Positions 38,117-46,661 of a DNA stretch of 64,000 nucleotides are shown here, piece after piece. Origin of the DNA: Dipylidium caninum (lineage: Eukaryota; Platyhelminthes; Cestoda; Cyclophyllidea; Dipylidiidae). The first letter of the stretch is position 1. Every line of letters starts with the position of its first letter. Location of the stretch: positions 248,001-312,000 of the forward strand of contig QEYB01001522.1 of assembly GCA_017562135.1 (NCBI GenBank). Direction: 5' to 3'. The notes under the pieces are model-generated. The model saw only the letters and a list, made by a program, of their open reading frames with translations. It did no database searches and was not told the origin of the DNA. The position numbers were made by a program, and so were the translations under genes.

Positions 38117-41100
38117 ATGTCAAATCGTGCTGAATCTTTCGAGAGGTCGTAAAAATTTTGACACGACAGTTAAATCAACGCACAAAACATGAATCCCAAA
38201 ACTAGTTATACTTTTTAAATTATTTAATGTTCCTCTATCAAGAGAGAGTATGTGGTGCATTAACATTTTAATGCGAATCAAAGAAAGATTTATAGACTCA
38301 TTTAAGATTGAGAGAAAACTGGATTGAAAAAATATGCTAGGGCAAAATAAAAGCCAATTGTCCCAAAGTGGCATAAATATAACACGCTTTGGCACCATAA
38401 CAAAAGTGCGATCGTTAATATGGCATTGTTTAAAGTGGTTCAATGAGCATGTTATCTTCCAGCCGTTTGAATAGGGTTTTATTTCGCTTAAGCTATGTAC
38501 GTCGCCCTTTTTCATGCTTCATCTTCACTAAATTAGGCCAAGAAATAATCGTTATGACGAATACTGTGAAAGGTAGCCCATATTTACAGCTGATCCTAAG
38601 CGTATAGAGGATCATATAAAGAATATTACGACTATGACGAGATACCCAGATATTCCGGTCATTCAAGTTCTTCACATAAGTCAAAAGCTCCTTCACATCG
38701 CCACCGAGATTACGAGGAGTCTCACTCATCCAGGAGGCATTCGAGAAAAAGGCGATCTTCTGATGAGTGGGACGAGGATAATGTTCGTTACTCGGAAGAT
38801 TCCCCCAAGAAGTAATTGCATGTCGTTTTCGACCTCCTTAGATCTAAAAAACATCGCTCCAAGAATGGTCGTCACAGTAGAATGGACGATTGCTCTCGTG
38901 ATAGGTCTCCTGATTGTACTGACATAAACACCTACAAGTTTCAAGCTAGCATAATGTCTGAACTGACAAAGCATCCGAATTTTAAAGAAAGGCACTGCAA
39001 AAACAAACAAGCTGATAAATCATCCAAGAAAAACGAAGAAAACGAACCGGCAAACGGAATATCCCTATCCAAGAAGGCCGATGAGCTTATTCCTCTGGAA
39101 CAAATCCAATTGCCTCCTGAGCCTAAAAGCAAACGTGAATCTGACGATGGCCAAGATCCTACTACGGTCGTGACTACTCCTAAGTCCACCGAACGTATTT
39201 TGACATCTTCAGTCACACGCTCACACTCAAGTAAACAGACCGTTCAAGCGGCTTCTTACCATAAGTACGCCTTCTCTAATACTTGATATCGATCTAGAGA
39301 GTCAGCGAAACGTCAGACGTTAGTCGATTTACCTCTCCCACCGGGTTTCAGCGTATCTGATGTGACTGGTTTCTCACGTATACCCTCAGCAGCTGCCCAG
39401 GAACCGATGGCATGGAAAGAATCCTTACCCCGTTCCCTATCACAGAGACCGAAGTAATTTATTGGTGTCTGTGTCTTGAAATTAGGTGCTTTAAAGAATT
39501 TTATAGTATGATCGCAATTTTTTGCCATTAAAACAATTTTGGCCAATTAAGTAGCCACATTACTGTATCATTTGTTCGAAATTTGCTCTTTATTTGACTG
39601 TTAACGCACTGAATCCGATTTGGTATATGGGGGAAATCGCAACATTCATTTCCATATGGCAGCTTTTTCTTTCTATTATGAGTTATGTCCTAACGCATAC
39701 CATTACCCGCATTTTTATTGCTGCACCCTCGTTCATAAAAAAGTTTCTTTATTGTTGTAGTTAAATGCTCCCTAGATGCAGTTACTCAATCAATGCCTAC
39801 TTTCAGGGTCTGCGATCTTCGTAGTAAAACTCGTAGCAGTTTGACCTGGGGTGAGCGTTCGGTTAGCGCTTTTGAGACTCTGGAGCAAGTTGGTGAGGGA
39901 ACCTACGGTCACGTGTATCGCGCTCGTGACTGCTTAACCGGCGAGATTTAAGGCGCTGAAGAAAGTCCGCCTCGAGAACGAACGCGAGGGATTTCCAATA
40001 ACGGCTGTGCGGGAAATTAAGATACTTCGCCAACTAAGACATGAAAATATTGTCAATCTATGCGAAATAGTCACTGATAAGGACAATCCAACAGACTTCA
40101 AAAAGGACAAAGGTACAATTAGTTGTTTCTTTTATTTGATCACGCGGCTGATTTAGGTGCCTTTTTTCTTGTTTTTGACTACATGGACCATGATTTGTAC
40201 GGCCTCTTGGCATCCGGGGTGGTAACTTTTTCGGAAATGCAAGTAGCATCCTTGATGAAACAGTTGATGCTTGGGATTAATTACTGCCATGGCAAAAACT
40301 TTCTTCATCGTGATATTAAGTGCTCCAACATTTTGATTAATAACAAGTATGATCGCTTTCTGATGTTAATGATTGCAAGAGGGCAACTGAAATTGGCAGA
40401 CTTCGGCCTAGCCCGACTCTACTTTGCAGACGATAAAGAGAGGCCATACACAAACAAAGTTATCACACTATGGTACCGGCCACCAGAATTACTCTTGGGA
40501 GAGGAACGTTACGGTCCTGCTGTTGATATTTGGTCGTGCGGGTGAGTTCAACAAAAGGCAATTATTATTTTATTCACTTATGATACCGCTATTTGTCTTA
40601 ATCATGTCCTTCCTTGTGGTGCTTTTTTTGTAATGCGGACCCTCAACTCTTATTTTGCTGAATAATTTAACCTACAAAATTGGCGCAACATTTTGTAGCT
40701 CGAATCTAGGTGGACGATTCCAGACGGGCGCTCTAAGGCTGGCTTTTGGCCACAACTTTATTGACTATATTTTTTCAGCTGCATCCTCGGAGAGTTATTT
40801 ACTCTCAAGCCTATGTTTGTTGCTGATGAGGAAATGGAACAGCTTCAAATTATCTCCCGCACTTGTGGGTGTCCTGATCCTCAGACTTGGCATGGCGTGG
40901 AGCGTTTGCCTATGTTCGCTACATTTCGTCCCAAGTATCCATACAAGCGCCGCTTGAGACAGGACTACTCTTTGTAGGTCAAACTTAAGGGTTCAATCAC
41001 ACTTTAGCCTTCCTCCGATGGCACTTGATCTCCTTGATTCAATGTTGAGTCTTGATCCGCGGAAGCGTTGCAGTGCTAGGGAAGCACTTGAATCGCCGTG

Positions 41101-41736
41101 GCTGAAGAACATTGAACCCACGAAAATACCTCCCCCAAAGTAAAGTCGATTTCATACCTAACTTTAAATCGAAGGGTACCTGAGAACCTCCATTGTCATG
41201 AAATGTGGAGCAAAAAACGCCGAAAGGATATGATGCAACATAGACAAGAGATGAAAGCCCGTAAGCTCGGGATTGAATCAAAAGACACCGCTTTGCTTCA
41301 ACAATCACAGTCATCTTCCACCTCAACATTGCAAGGTGCTGAGCTGCCTCCTAAAGTTTCTGCTTCCAGGCACTCGTACTCAAAAGGGAGTGCGGAAGTC
41401 GCTACGACTGCAACGTCCTCCGATAAACCGTTGTCGAGTACGGAGCTACTCGAGGACTTGGCCTTTGCGTTGAAAACGAGTACACCTGAGAAATTACTAT
41501 CTGACGCACTGAAATTAGATCCGAGTATCATGGAAGTATTTCAGTCACTGATCGGGACTGTCGAACCTGGAGAAAATGCATCAGCTGAGGCTACGTCTAC
41601 TATTCTCTCGCTCTTAACTGAGTTTGCCTCAAATGCTGGCTCAATGCAGGAAAGCAATGACGCTTCCATACAAACTACACTTCCTCTTGAGCAACCCCAT
41701 CCAGACAGCCCAATTGCTAAAATCCCTCGTAATTAG
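38117..41736 (+). CDS. CDK12: CDK12/13-type RNA polymerase II CTD kinase
   Basis: Cyclin-K-dependent nuclear kinase for elongating RNA polymerase II. Exons: 38117-38145, 38537-38572, 38608-38811, 38842-39264, 39298-39453, 39807-40112, 40157-40346, 40380-40541, 40779-40973, 41008-41139, 41185-41736. The N-terminus, from [10 protein letters not shown], is an RS/His-rich region with [24 protein letters not shown] is the CDK12 Pro motif. The kinase has [30 protein letters not shown] (PITAIRE class), [55 protein letters not shown] and WSCGCILGELF, then the C-terminal extension [12 protein letters not shown]. All three catalytic motifs are intact. Frame breaks at about 39,947-39,951 (+1) and 41,131-41,139 (-1) cancel. 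About 795 codons, far shorter than vertebrate CDK12. CDK12 and CDK13 cannot be told apart here. Confidence 0.93.
38573..38607 (+). other. 35-nt mini-intron, CDK12
   Basis: GTAGCC...tatag. Removing it joins CGTTATGAC...GAAAG to AGGATC and keeps the RS frame ([14 protein letters not shown]). It is the only AG here that fits the entry phase. Confidence 0.75.
38812..38841 (+). other. 30-nt mini-intron with in-frame TAA, CDK12
   Basis: The donor is AAGAA|GTAATT and the acceptor gacctccttag. Unspliced, the frame meets TAA at once; spliced, it reads [12 protein letters not shown]. The length is a multiple of three, so the same frame continues on both sides. Confidence 0.85.
39265..39297 (+). other. 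33-nt mini-intron with in-frame TGA, CDK12
   Basis: CATAA|GTACGC...gatctag. It contains a ctaat branch-like word and an in-frame TGA. Removal joins AASYHK to [15 protein letters not shown], and the second half carries the conserved CDK12 LPLPP motif. Confidence 0.85.
40113..40156 (+). other. 44-nt mini-intron, CDK12 kinase domain
   Basis: AAAG|GTACAA...gatttag|GTGCC. Splicing gives [20 protein letters not shown], the exact family sequence across the junction. Confidence 0.92.
40347..40379 (+). other. 33-nt stop-free mini-intron, CDK12 kinase domain
   Basis: AACAA|GTATGA...gattgcaag|AGGGC. Spliced, the catalytic segment reads [14 protein letters not shown], as in vertebrate LLNNSGQIKLADFG. 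Unspliced, the frame stays open and adds 11 residues just before the DFG motif. Confidence 0.88.
40974..41007 (+). other. 34-nt mini-intron, CDK12 kinase domain
   Basis: TCTTT|GTAGGT...cactttag|CCTTCC. Splicing gives [20 protein letters not shown], matching vertebrate FSFIPSAALDLLDHMLTLD. Confidence 0.92.
41140..41184 (+). other. 45-nt mini-intron, CDK12; exon frame mismatch at the donor side
   Basis: CCCAAA|GTAAAG...gtacctgag|AACCTCC. Downstream reads [15 protein letters not shown] in phase 0, but the upstream exon ends in phase 2. One missing base in the C5 run just before the donor would reconcile them. Confidence 0.65.
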
Positions 41737-42102
41737 GAAAAACATCAGGTCTATAGCGGGAAACAGCGTTCATATGACTAGTTCATCTGTATATTATCTG
41801 TGTATGGAGTCCTTGATTGGTTGCTGTATCATAGTCACTTTTCATCTTGTATTTGTAACCACTCGCTTGAAACATGTAAATGCCAATGTCTTTCCTGTAT
41901 TAAGTACGTTATTGCTGCTTTGCTCTTATCGAATAGAAAGGGGACATCTTAAGATACTAGGGAATGGGCCCTTTTTCAGTATTAGCGTGGGTCAGGTACC
42001 CCTGATAGTGGCGCCATCACGGACAGGCGACAAGTAGACTTCCCGAATCTTGCTTTTGCTGCGCGGGGGTCCACGGGGCTGGCGAAGTGCACGCAAAAAC
42101 CA

Positions 42103-43036
42103 TCAGGGGGGCCGTGGTTCTTGATTTTCAAGGAAAGGGTACTCTACAGGGGTTGTTATTGCTGTATGGGGACGCACCCGTGAAATGTCTAGACAGCAGT
42201 CGTCAATCCGTGTGCCTCGAGGTAGTTGAATGGCGTACTCGTAAGTGTTTGGTTTCGGTTGTTGAACAAGTTGCCAGCAAGGTTCTAATTCAAGTTCCTC
42301 TATCAGTGAGCCATGGTGGTTATTTCTGGCGTTAGATAGATTGATAAACTTTTGAGCTCCTTTGTTCTCGCTAACTTTCATTGCATTTAGAGGAGAACAT
42401 GAGAAGTCAGCCAGGGTAAATTTCCTATAGTTAAGAGATTCAAAAATCATTGCATAACCGCCATGTGGTTTATTAGACCATTCAATAACCGGGTCAGACA
42501 GGATTGAGCTTCGACTGATTTCATCGCCTTCCCGGGTTAGGATGTGCATTTCCTTGTGCAAGTATAATGCTATTAGGGCTAGCAGTTCGTCCACACTTGG
42601 TAGTAGTCCTCCTTTCTTGGGGTAAGGCTTCTGATAATCATATTGGTGAAAGACAGAAGGATGCATTGCTATAGCCACAACTTCTTCTAAAGTGGTTTGA
42701 ATATTCTCGATGGTATAGGACGTTACCTGCATGAACCGTACAAACACTTCCACAATAAAAAGTAACCGGATCCTCAACTGTTTTAGGAGAGTTAATCATT
42801 TCCCATTCACATATATTTACAAATAACGGACGACCTTCCTAGAATTCAAATTGAAAAGGAAAAAATACTTTCAGTGTGCACTTCAGAACACCTCGACAGC
42901 AAGGTTTGCTAAGAACTGACTTTGCTTTACGCAGCTGCTCAGATACAAACTTCTGATAACCAACAGGGTCGGAAAGTGCCATCTCGTCCAGCATCTTCCA
43001 GACACTGGCACCATCGAAACTCGAGCTATCGGACAT
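42103..43036 (-). CDS. PIH1D2: PIH1 domain-containing protein 2-like
   Basis: Member of the PIH1 family, HSP90/R2TP-linked factors that help pre-assemble axonemal dynein arms in the cytoplasm. Exons 43036-42869, 42838-42727 and 42686-42103, separated by introns of 30 and 40 nt (GTATTT...ttctag; GTAACG...ctttag), total 288 codons with the stop, close to the about 315 residues of vertebrate PIH1D2. The N-terminus WKMLDEMALSDPVGYQKFVS par­allels vertebrate WNLLDDLAQSDPEGYEKFI, and RPLFVNICEWEMINSP parallels ILFINLCQWTRIPAP. The exon-3 segment EEVVAIAMHPSVF fits the PIH domain. The C-terminal half (ELELEPCWQLVQQP) should be the CS-like domain but is too divergent to be sure. The gene is convergent with CDK12, with 366 bases between stops. 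Confidence 0.85.
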
Positions 43037-44577
43037 TTTAGACAGTGCAAACGCATAAGGCTATACGAATGTAGTGTGTTAAAATAAATTACATTAATGA
43101 TGGGTTAAATGTGATACAGTATGTAAATTGTGACTACCTTACAGGCGCGTACTTTACTGTAATTTTAGATATTAGTAATACCAAACAGAGCATTAAAGCC
43201 ATTGGAGACAGATGCTCATAAATCCAACGCGTGGAAGATGACGGCGGAATCGCAATTAACCGGGGTGAAGGAAATCCTGTTTCTGTCTTCAACACAAACA
43301 CAACCTAAAACGCACTGAATATGCCTATGACTACGGAAACGTTGACCAAGTAAAATAAATATGTCAGGGCAATTAATGAACGCTAAAATTTTCAATGCGT
43401 TACAAGATCCTTCAAAAACCAAGGCGGATCATAATTCTCTATTAATGATTTTTAATTTTATATCAAATGAAGACTTTATTCCCAAATTTAATACTACAAC
43501 AATTTACCGACGCGCAGACAGTGTAAAGAAAATTATATATTAACGAAATGCTATAGCATAGCAAAAGCATTTAAACTCTGAAACACGTGGAAGTTTATTT
43601 TGTTAAGTAGTTTCATCTACAAGATTGTCTATACACCTAGCAGCACGACGATTCATTTATCCTCTTTAAGATTTACTCTCTTCACATACAATGTCTTTGC
43701 TCATTCATCGTATGGTTTCTTATAATCCAGTTTGTGTGCATTTCGGCTTTTGTATGCGTATTGGTTGTTTGGACCCTTTTAGAAACGTGCATTTCACGAT
43801 CAATGAAAGAAAAACATTGACTGACAAACATGGAGCAGCGTCTATCTCTTACCTATTCTTTTATGTGCCAGAGAGAGAATTTGTAGTAATGTAGAAAGTT
43901 TTAATTTATGAGATCGCGGGATCCGTGTATACGACATCAAATAAAACAGTTCTGCCTCACTCCCATTTTTCGGAGTTTTCGCAGCCTTTTTAATACTGGT
44001 ATCGGTCTAAGCAATACTATTGGCGGTAATTTTTTTCAGCGCCCATATAATTTGGCTCATTTCGAACCTTTCCTTTACGGCATGGACAGTTCGCGGGGTC
44101 GCGGTTTATGTGGCAAAGAACAATTTCAATAATTGACGCAGAATTTAGGACTGGTATAATCCACCAGCTGCCCTGGCGCCATCATGCAGCATGATAACTT
44201 ACGCACTGGTCTTATGTTTTGCTGATAATGTGCTTGGTGGTTGTAAACGGTTTCTACCTCATTATACTTAGATTATTATATCTTCTTTTCGGAGTTAGTC
44301 AATAATAGTAAATAGTACCTCGTCAAGCAAAAAACCCAATTTTTTAAAAAAAGTTAATGTTGTATTTTTTTACATTGTTGATGGTACCTTTGCACATAAA
44401 TATATATAAACGTACTGTCTGTTTAAATGACCTGCGCTTGGGACCCAAGTTACGAAACACCCGGTCTTCGATTTTTGGTCGCAGGGCACCCTTTTCAAGC
44501 CTAAACAAACGTGTATAACAAGGTAACCGTATTACCTTACTCATCTACAGTTTACGGATGAACTATTTAGGACTACG
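43037..44577. other. Divergent interval, PIH1D2-like / TM2D3-like
   Basis: AT-rich DNA with small plus-strand frames of 60 to 75 codons (43,361-43,543; 43,691-43,894; 43,908-44,132) that have no family, splice or start-context support. Both flanking genes start at its ends, so promoters are expected, but I can place none. Confidence 0.4.
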
Positions 44578-45177
44578 ATGTTGTTTTGCGCTTTCCTATT
44601 TCCAATTTTCCCGGTTCTAAATGCTTATCAACCATGCTCTGACATCAGTTCCGAAAATATAAAATGCGATTTCACTCCCACGTGCCGATACGGACAGATG
44701 GTCGAAGTTAAGTGCCGATCGTCTGTTCCTTGCCAAAGTATTTCCAATATATCCGACTCAGCTCATGTGCGAAAAGCCATCTGCCGATATTGCCATCAGT
44801 TAGTTGAAGAAACTGATTTTATTTGTACACCAGCTTCCGGCGATTGCGCACAGCCCGGTGTGGCACGCAGTTATTACATTGCCCGGTGTCATGCTCAATC
44901 TTCAGTGATCTGCATGGGCCGAAGGGAATTTTTGCGTATGCGCCCCTGCACACACGGATCTGGGAAGAGTTATACCACAACAGTGATATTAAGTTTGTTC
45001 TTGGGAGGCCTTGGCGCCGACCGCTTCTACCTCGGTATGTGGAGAGAGGGTCTAGGGAAACTGTTTACGTTTGGCGGACTTGGAGTATGGAGTGTTGTCG
45101 ACTTTATTCTAGTCGTTGTGGGTTATATCTGCCCTCCAACTGATACGATTTATTGGAACAGCACTCCGCCCGCTTGA
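44578..45177 (+). CDS. TM2D3: TM2 domain protein, TM2D3/almondex-like
   Basis: Intronless 199-codon gene. An N-terminal hydrophobic stretch (MLFCAFLFPIFPVLNAY) is a likely signal peptide, followed by a Cys-rich ectodomain with AICRYCHQL and VICMGRREF (CRYCYQT and CLGNRTF in vertebrate TM2D3). The TM2 unit follows: helix SYTTTVILSLFLGGLG, the conserved loop ADRFYLGMWREGLGKLF, and helix GGLGVWSVVDFILVVVGYI. WREGLGKLF-FGGLG-W is specific for TM2D3 rather than TM2D1 or TM2D2. Drosophila almondex and the TM2D proteins influence Notch signalling and neuronal upkeep. The tail WNSTPPA differs from the usual GPADGSLY end. The ATG at 44,578 is chosen because the signal peptide follows directly. Confidence 0.92.
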   Translation: MLFCAFLFPIFPVLNAYQPCSDISSENIKCDFTPTCRYGQMVEVKCRSSVPCQSISNISDSAHVRKAICRYCHQLVEETDFICTPASGDCAQPGVARSYYIARCHAQSSVICMGRREFLRMRPCTHGSGKSYTTTVILSLFLGGLGADRFYLGMWREGLGKLFTFGGLGVWSVVDFILVVVGYICPPTDTIYWNSTPPA

Positions 45178-45424
45178 CTGATTCATTCGCCCATATATCG
45201 CAAATCATACAATTAATCTTAATACGGTGGACAGCACTAAGTAACTCAACATCGGTCGACTTATGTTCTTATTTTAATAATGTCACAGAAAGGCCTTAAA
45301 CCTTCCCCTTTGAATGTTGCTTTGCTCTCGTACTGATGAACCAGCGGCTCATCATTTTGGCGTTCAAAGCAGGCAAAAGACAGACTACGAAAACAACACA
45401 GCCAATCTCTTAAGAGCATATGTA

Positions 45425-45430
45425 AATAAA
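45425..45430 (+). terminator. AATAAA poly(A) signal of TM2D3-like gene
   Basis: About 250 bases after the stop at 45,177. The convergent TATDN1 gene has its own minus-strand AATAAA at 45,477-45,482, so the two 3' UTRs nearly meet or overlap. Confidence 0.5.
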
Positions 45431-45476
45431 ATTATAACAATGGCTTACTGTGTTGATGTCCTTAATGTTTGCCCCA

Positions 45477-45482
45477 TTTATT
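45477..45482 (-). terminator. AATAAA poly(A) signal of TATDN1
   Basis: A minus-strand AATAAA about 105 bases beyond the stop at 45,586. Confidence 0.5.
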
Positions 45483-45585
45483 AGTAAAATGCAATCAAAG
45501 AATTATGAGATGTTCCCAAGTACAGCAAATTTAATTGGCCATTCGTGCTGTAGAATGTAACCTGAGGGGATTGCAGGGCATGGTG

Positions 45586-46661
45586 CTACGTCTTCAATAG
45601 GGGTGTGTCACTGGATTGAGCGACTGTGAGACCAGGGAAGATTTTGAGAGTATTCTCATAAGCTGAAAAAGCCAATTCTTCCGGAGTTTCTCCCCTGACA
45701 GCCGCCACTACCTCCAGTACCTGTACGATATTGGCCGGCTCATTGCGCCCCGTGACCATGCATCCATGTTCCCATTTATTAGGTTTATTCGTCGCGAATT
45801 TAGTCACAACGTATTGAAATCCCGTGTGTGTAGGTCGTATACTACACCAGGGTGCATCTGTCTCCAGGAGAATTTTTTCGGAGGGGAGTGATGCCACGAC
45901 CTAAGTTAGAGGGCAGTAAAACACCATGAAGACGATGCCAATTTAGTATGGAGTGATTCGTTTGGACTGATGAGCTCACCTCTAGATTACGTTTATTTTT
46001 CAAACTACAGCCATTAAGTCCAATATACAAGCCGGAGTCAATTATCAACTTTGCCTGTTCTTCAGTTCCGTCAAAAGTGTGCACCACCCCGCATATAGGA
46101 CCGCATCGTTCCGTATGCTTCCAAATGCTATTTAGCAAATCCTCAAAAGCGTTTCGGCAATGTAGAAATAGCGGAAGATGGGTTTCGGAGGCCAGCACCA
46201 ACTGTTTCTCGAAATAAACAGATTGAACGTCTTTGGGACAAAAATTCAATCTAGAAATGATATTAAGGAAAAAAACATGCCTGTCATAATCGAGACCGCA
46301 TTCGCCGATAGCAACGACACGTGTTCCGCCTTCAAAGACGCTATCCTTAAGTTTCTTATAGTAGGAATTTGGATCAGCACCAAATTCCTGACATCTTGTT
46401 GGGTGGCATCCAACGGTGTAGTAAAGACGCGGATTAGTGGAGCAGAGCTTTTTCGCAGCTGCGACTTCTTCCACACTCCCTACTTAATTAAATAAAGGTA
46501 TACTAACCCGCAGTAACGATTATCTTTTCAACCCCAACGTGAAGTGCACGTGACAAAACCTGGTCAAGATCTGGCGGGTGTTTTTGTGAGCCATTATAGA
46601 TCCCAGAGAACATACTGTCCGTCAAATTAGCCCCAATGTCGACAAACTTCCGTGCTGCCAT
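45586..46661 (-). CDS. TATDN1: TatD-type deoxyribonuclease TATDN1
   Basis: Metal-dependent TatD DNase of the amidohydrolase fold. Exons 46661-46508, 46479-46281, 46250-45980 and 45900-45586 total 313 codons with the stop, matching the family's usual about 297 residues. Motifs in order: [18 protein letters not shown] (vertebrate KFIDIGINLTDPMFRGIY), [26 protein letters not shown] then [58 protein letters not shown] and [19 protein letters not shown]. The metal and catalytic blocks (GECGLD, LHCRNA, HTFDG, ETDAPW) are intact. Introns are 28, 30 and 79 nt; the 30-nt one uses a GC donor. The ATG at 46,661 precedes AARKFVDIG and is the only sensible start. Confidence 0.95.
46251..46280 (-). other. 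30-nt GC-AG mini-intron, TATDN1
   Basis: GACAG|GCATGT...atttctag|ATTG. Splicing gives [14 protein letters not shown], exactly the family sequence (CGLDFDRLQFCPKD). The GT alternative three bases on shifts the frame. It is stop-free and a multiple of three, so it hides as ten extra residues in a naive ORF. Confidence 0.88.
46480..46507 (-). other. 28-nt mini-intron, TATDN1
   Basis: GCGG|GTTAGT...ttaagtag|GGAGTG. Splicing gives [17 protein letters not shown]. Using the AG three bases earlier would shorten it to 25 nt and add one residue. Either would be among the shortest introns I know of for an animal. Confidence 0.8.

Noticed and set aside
38120..38515. Minus-strand ORF of 131 codons
   Set aside because: It lies over CDK12 exon 1 and intron 1, has no recognisable domain and is AT-driven.
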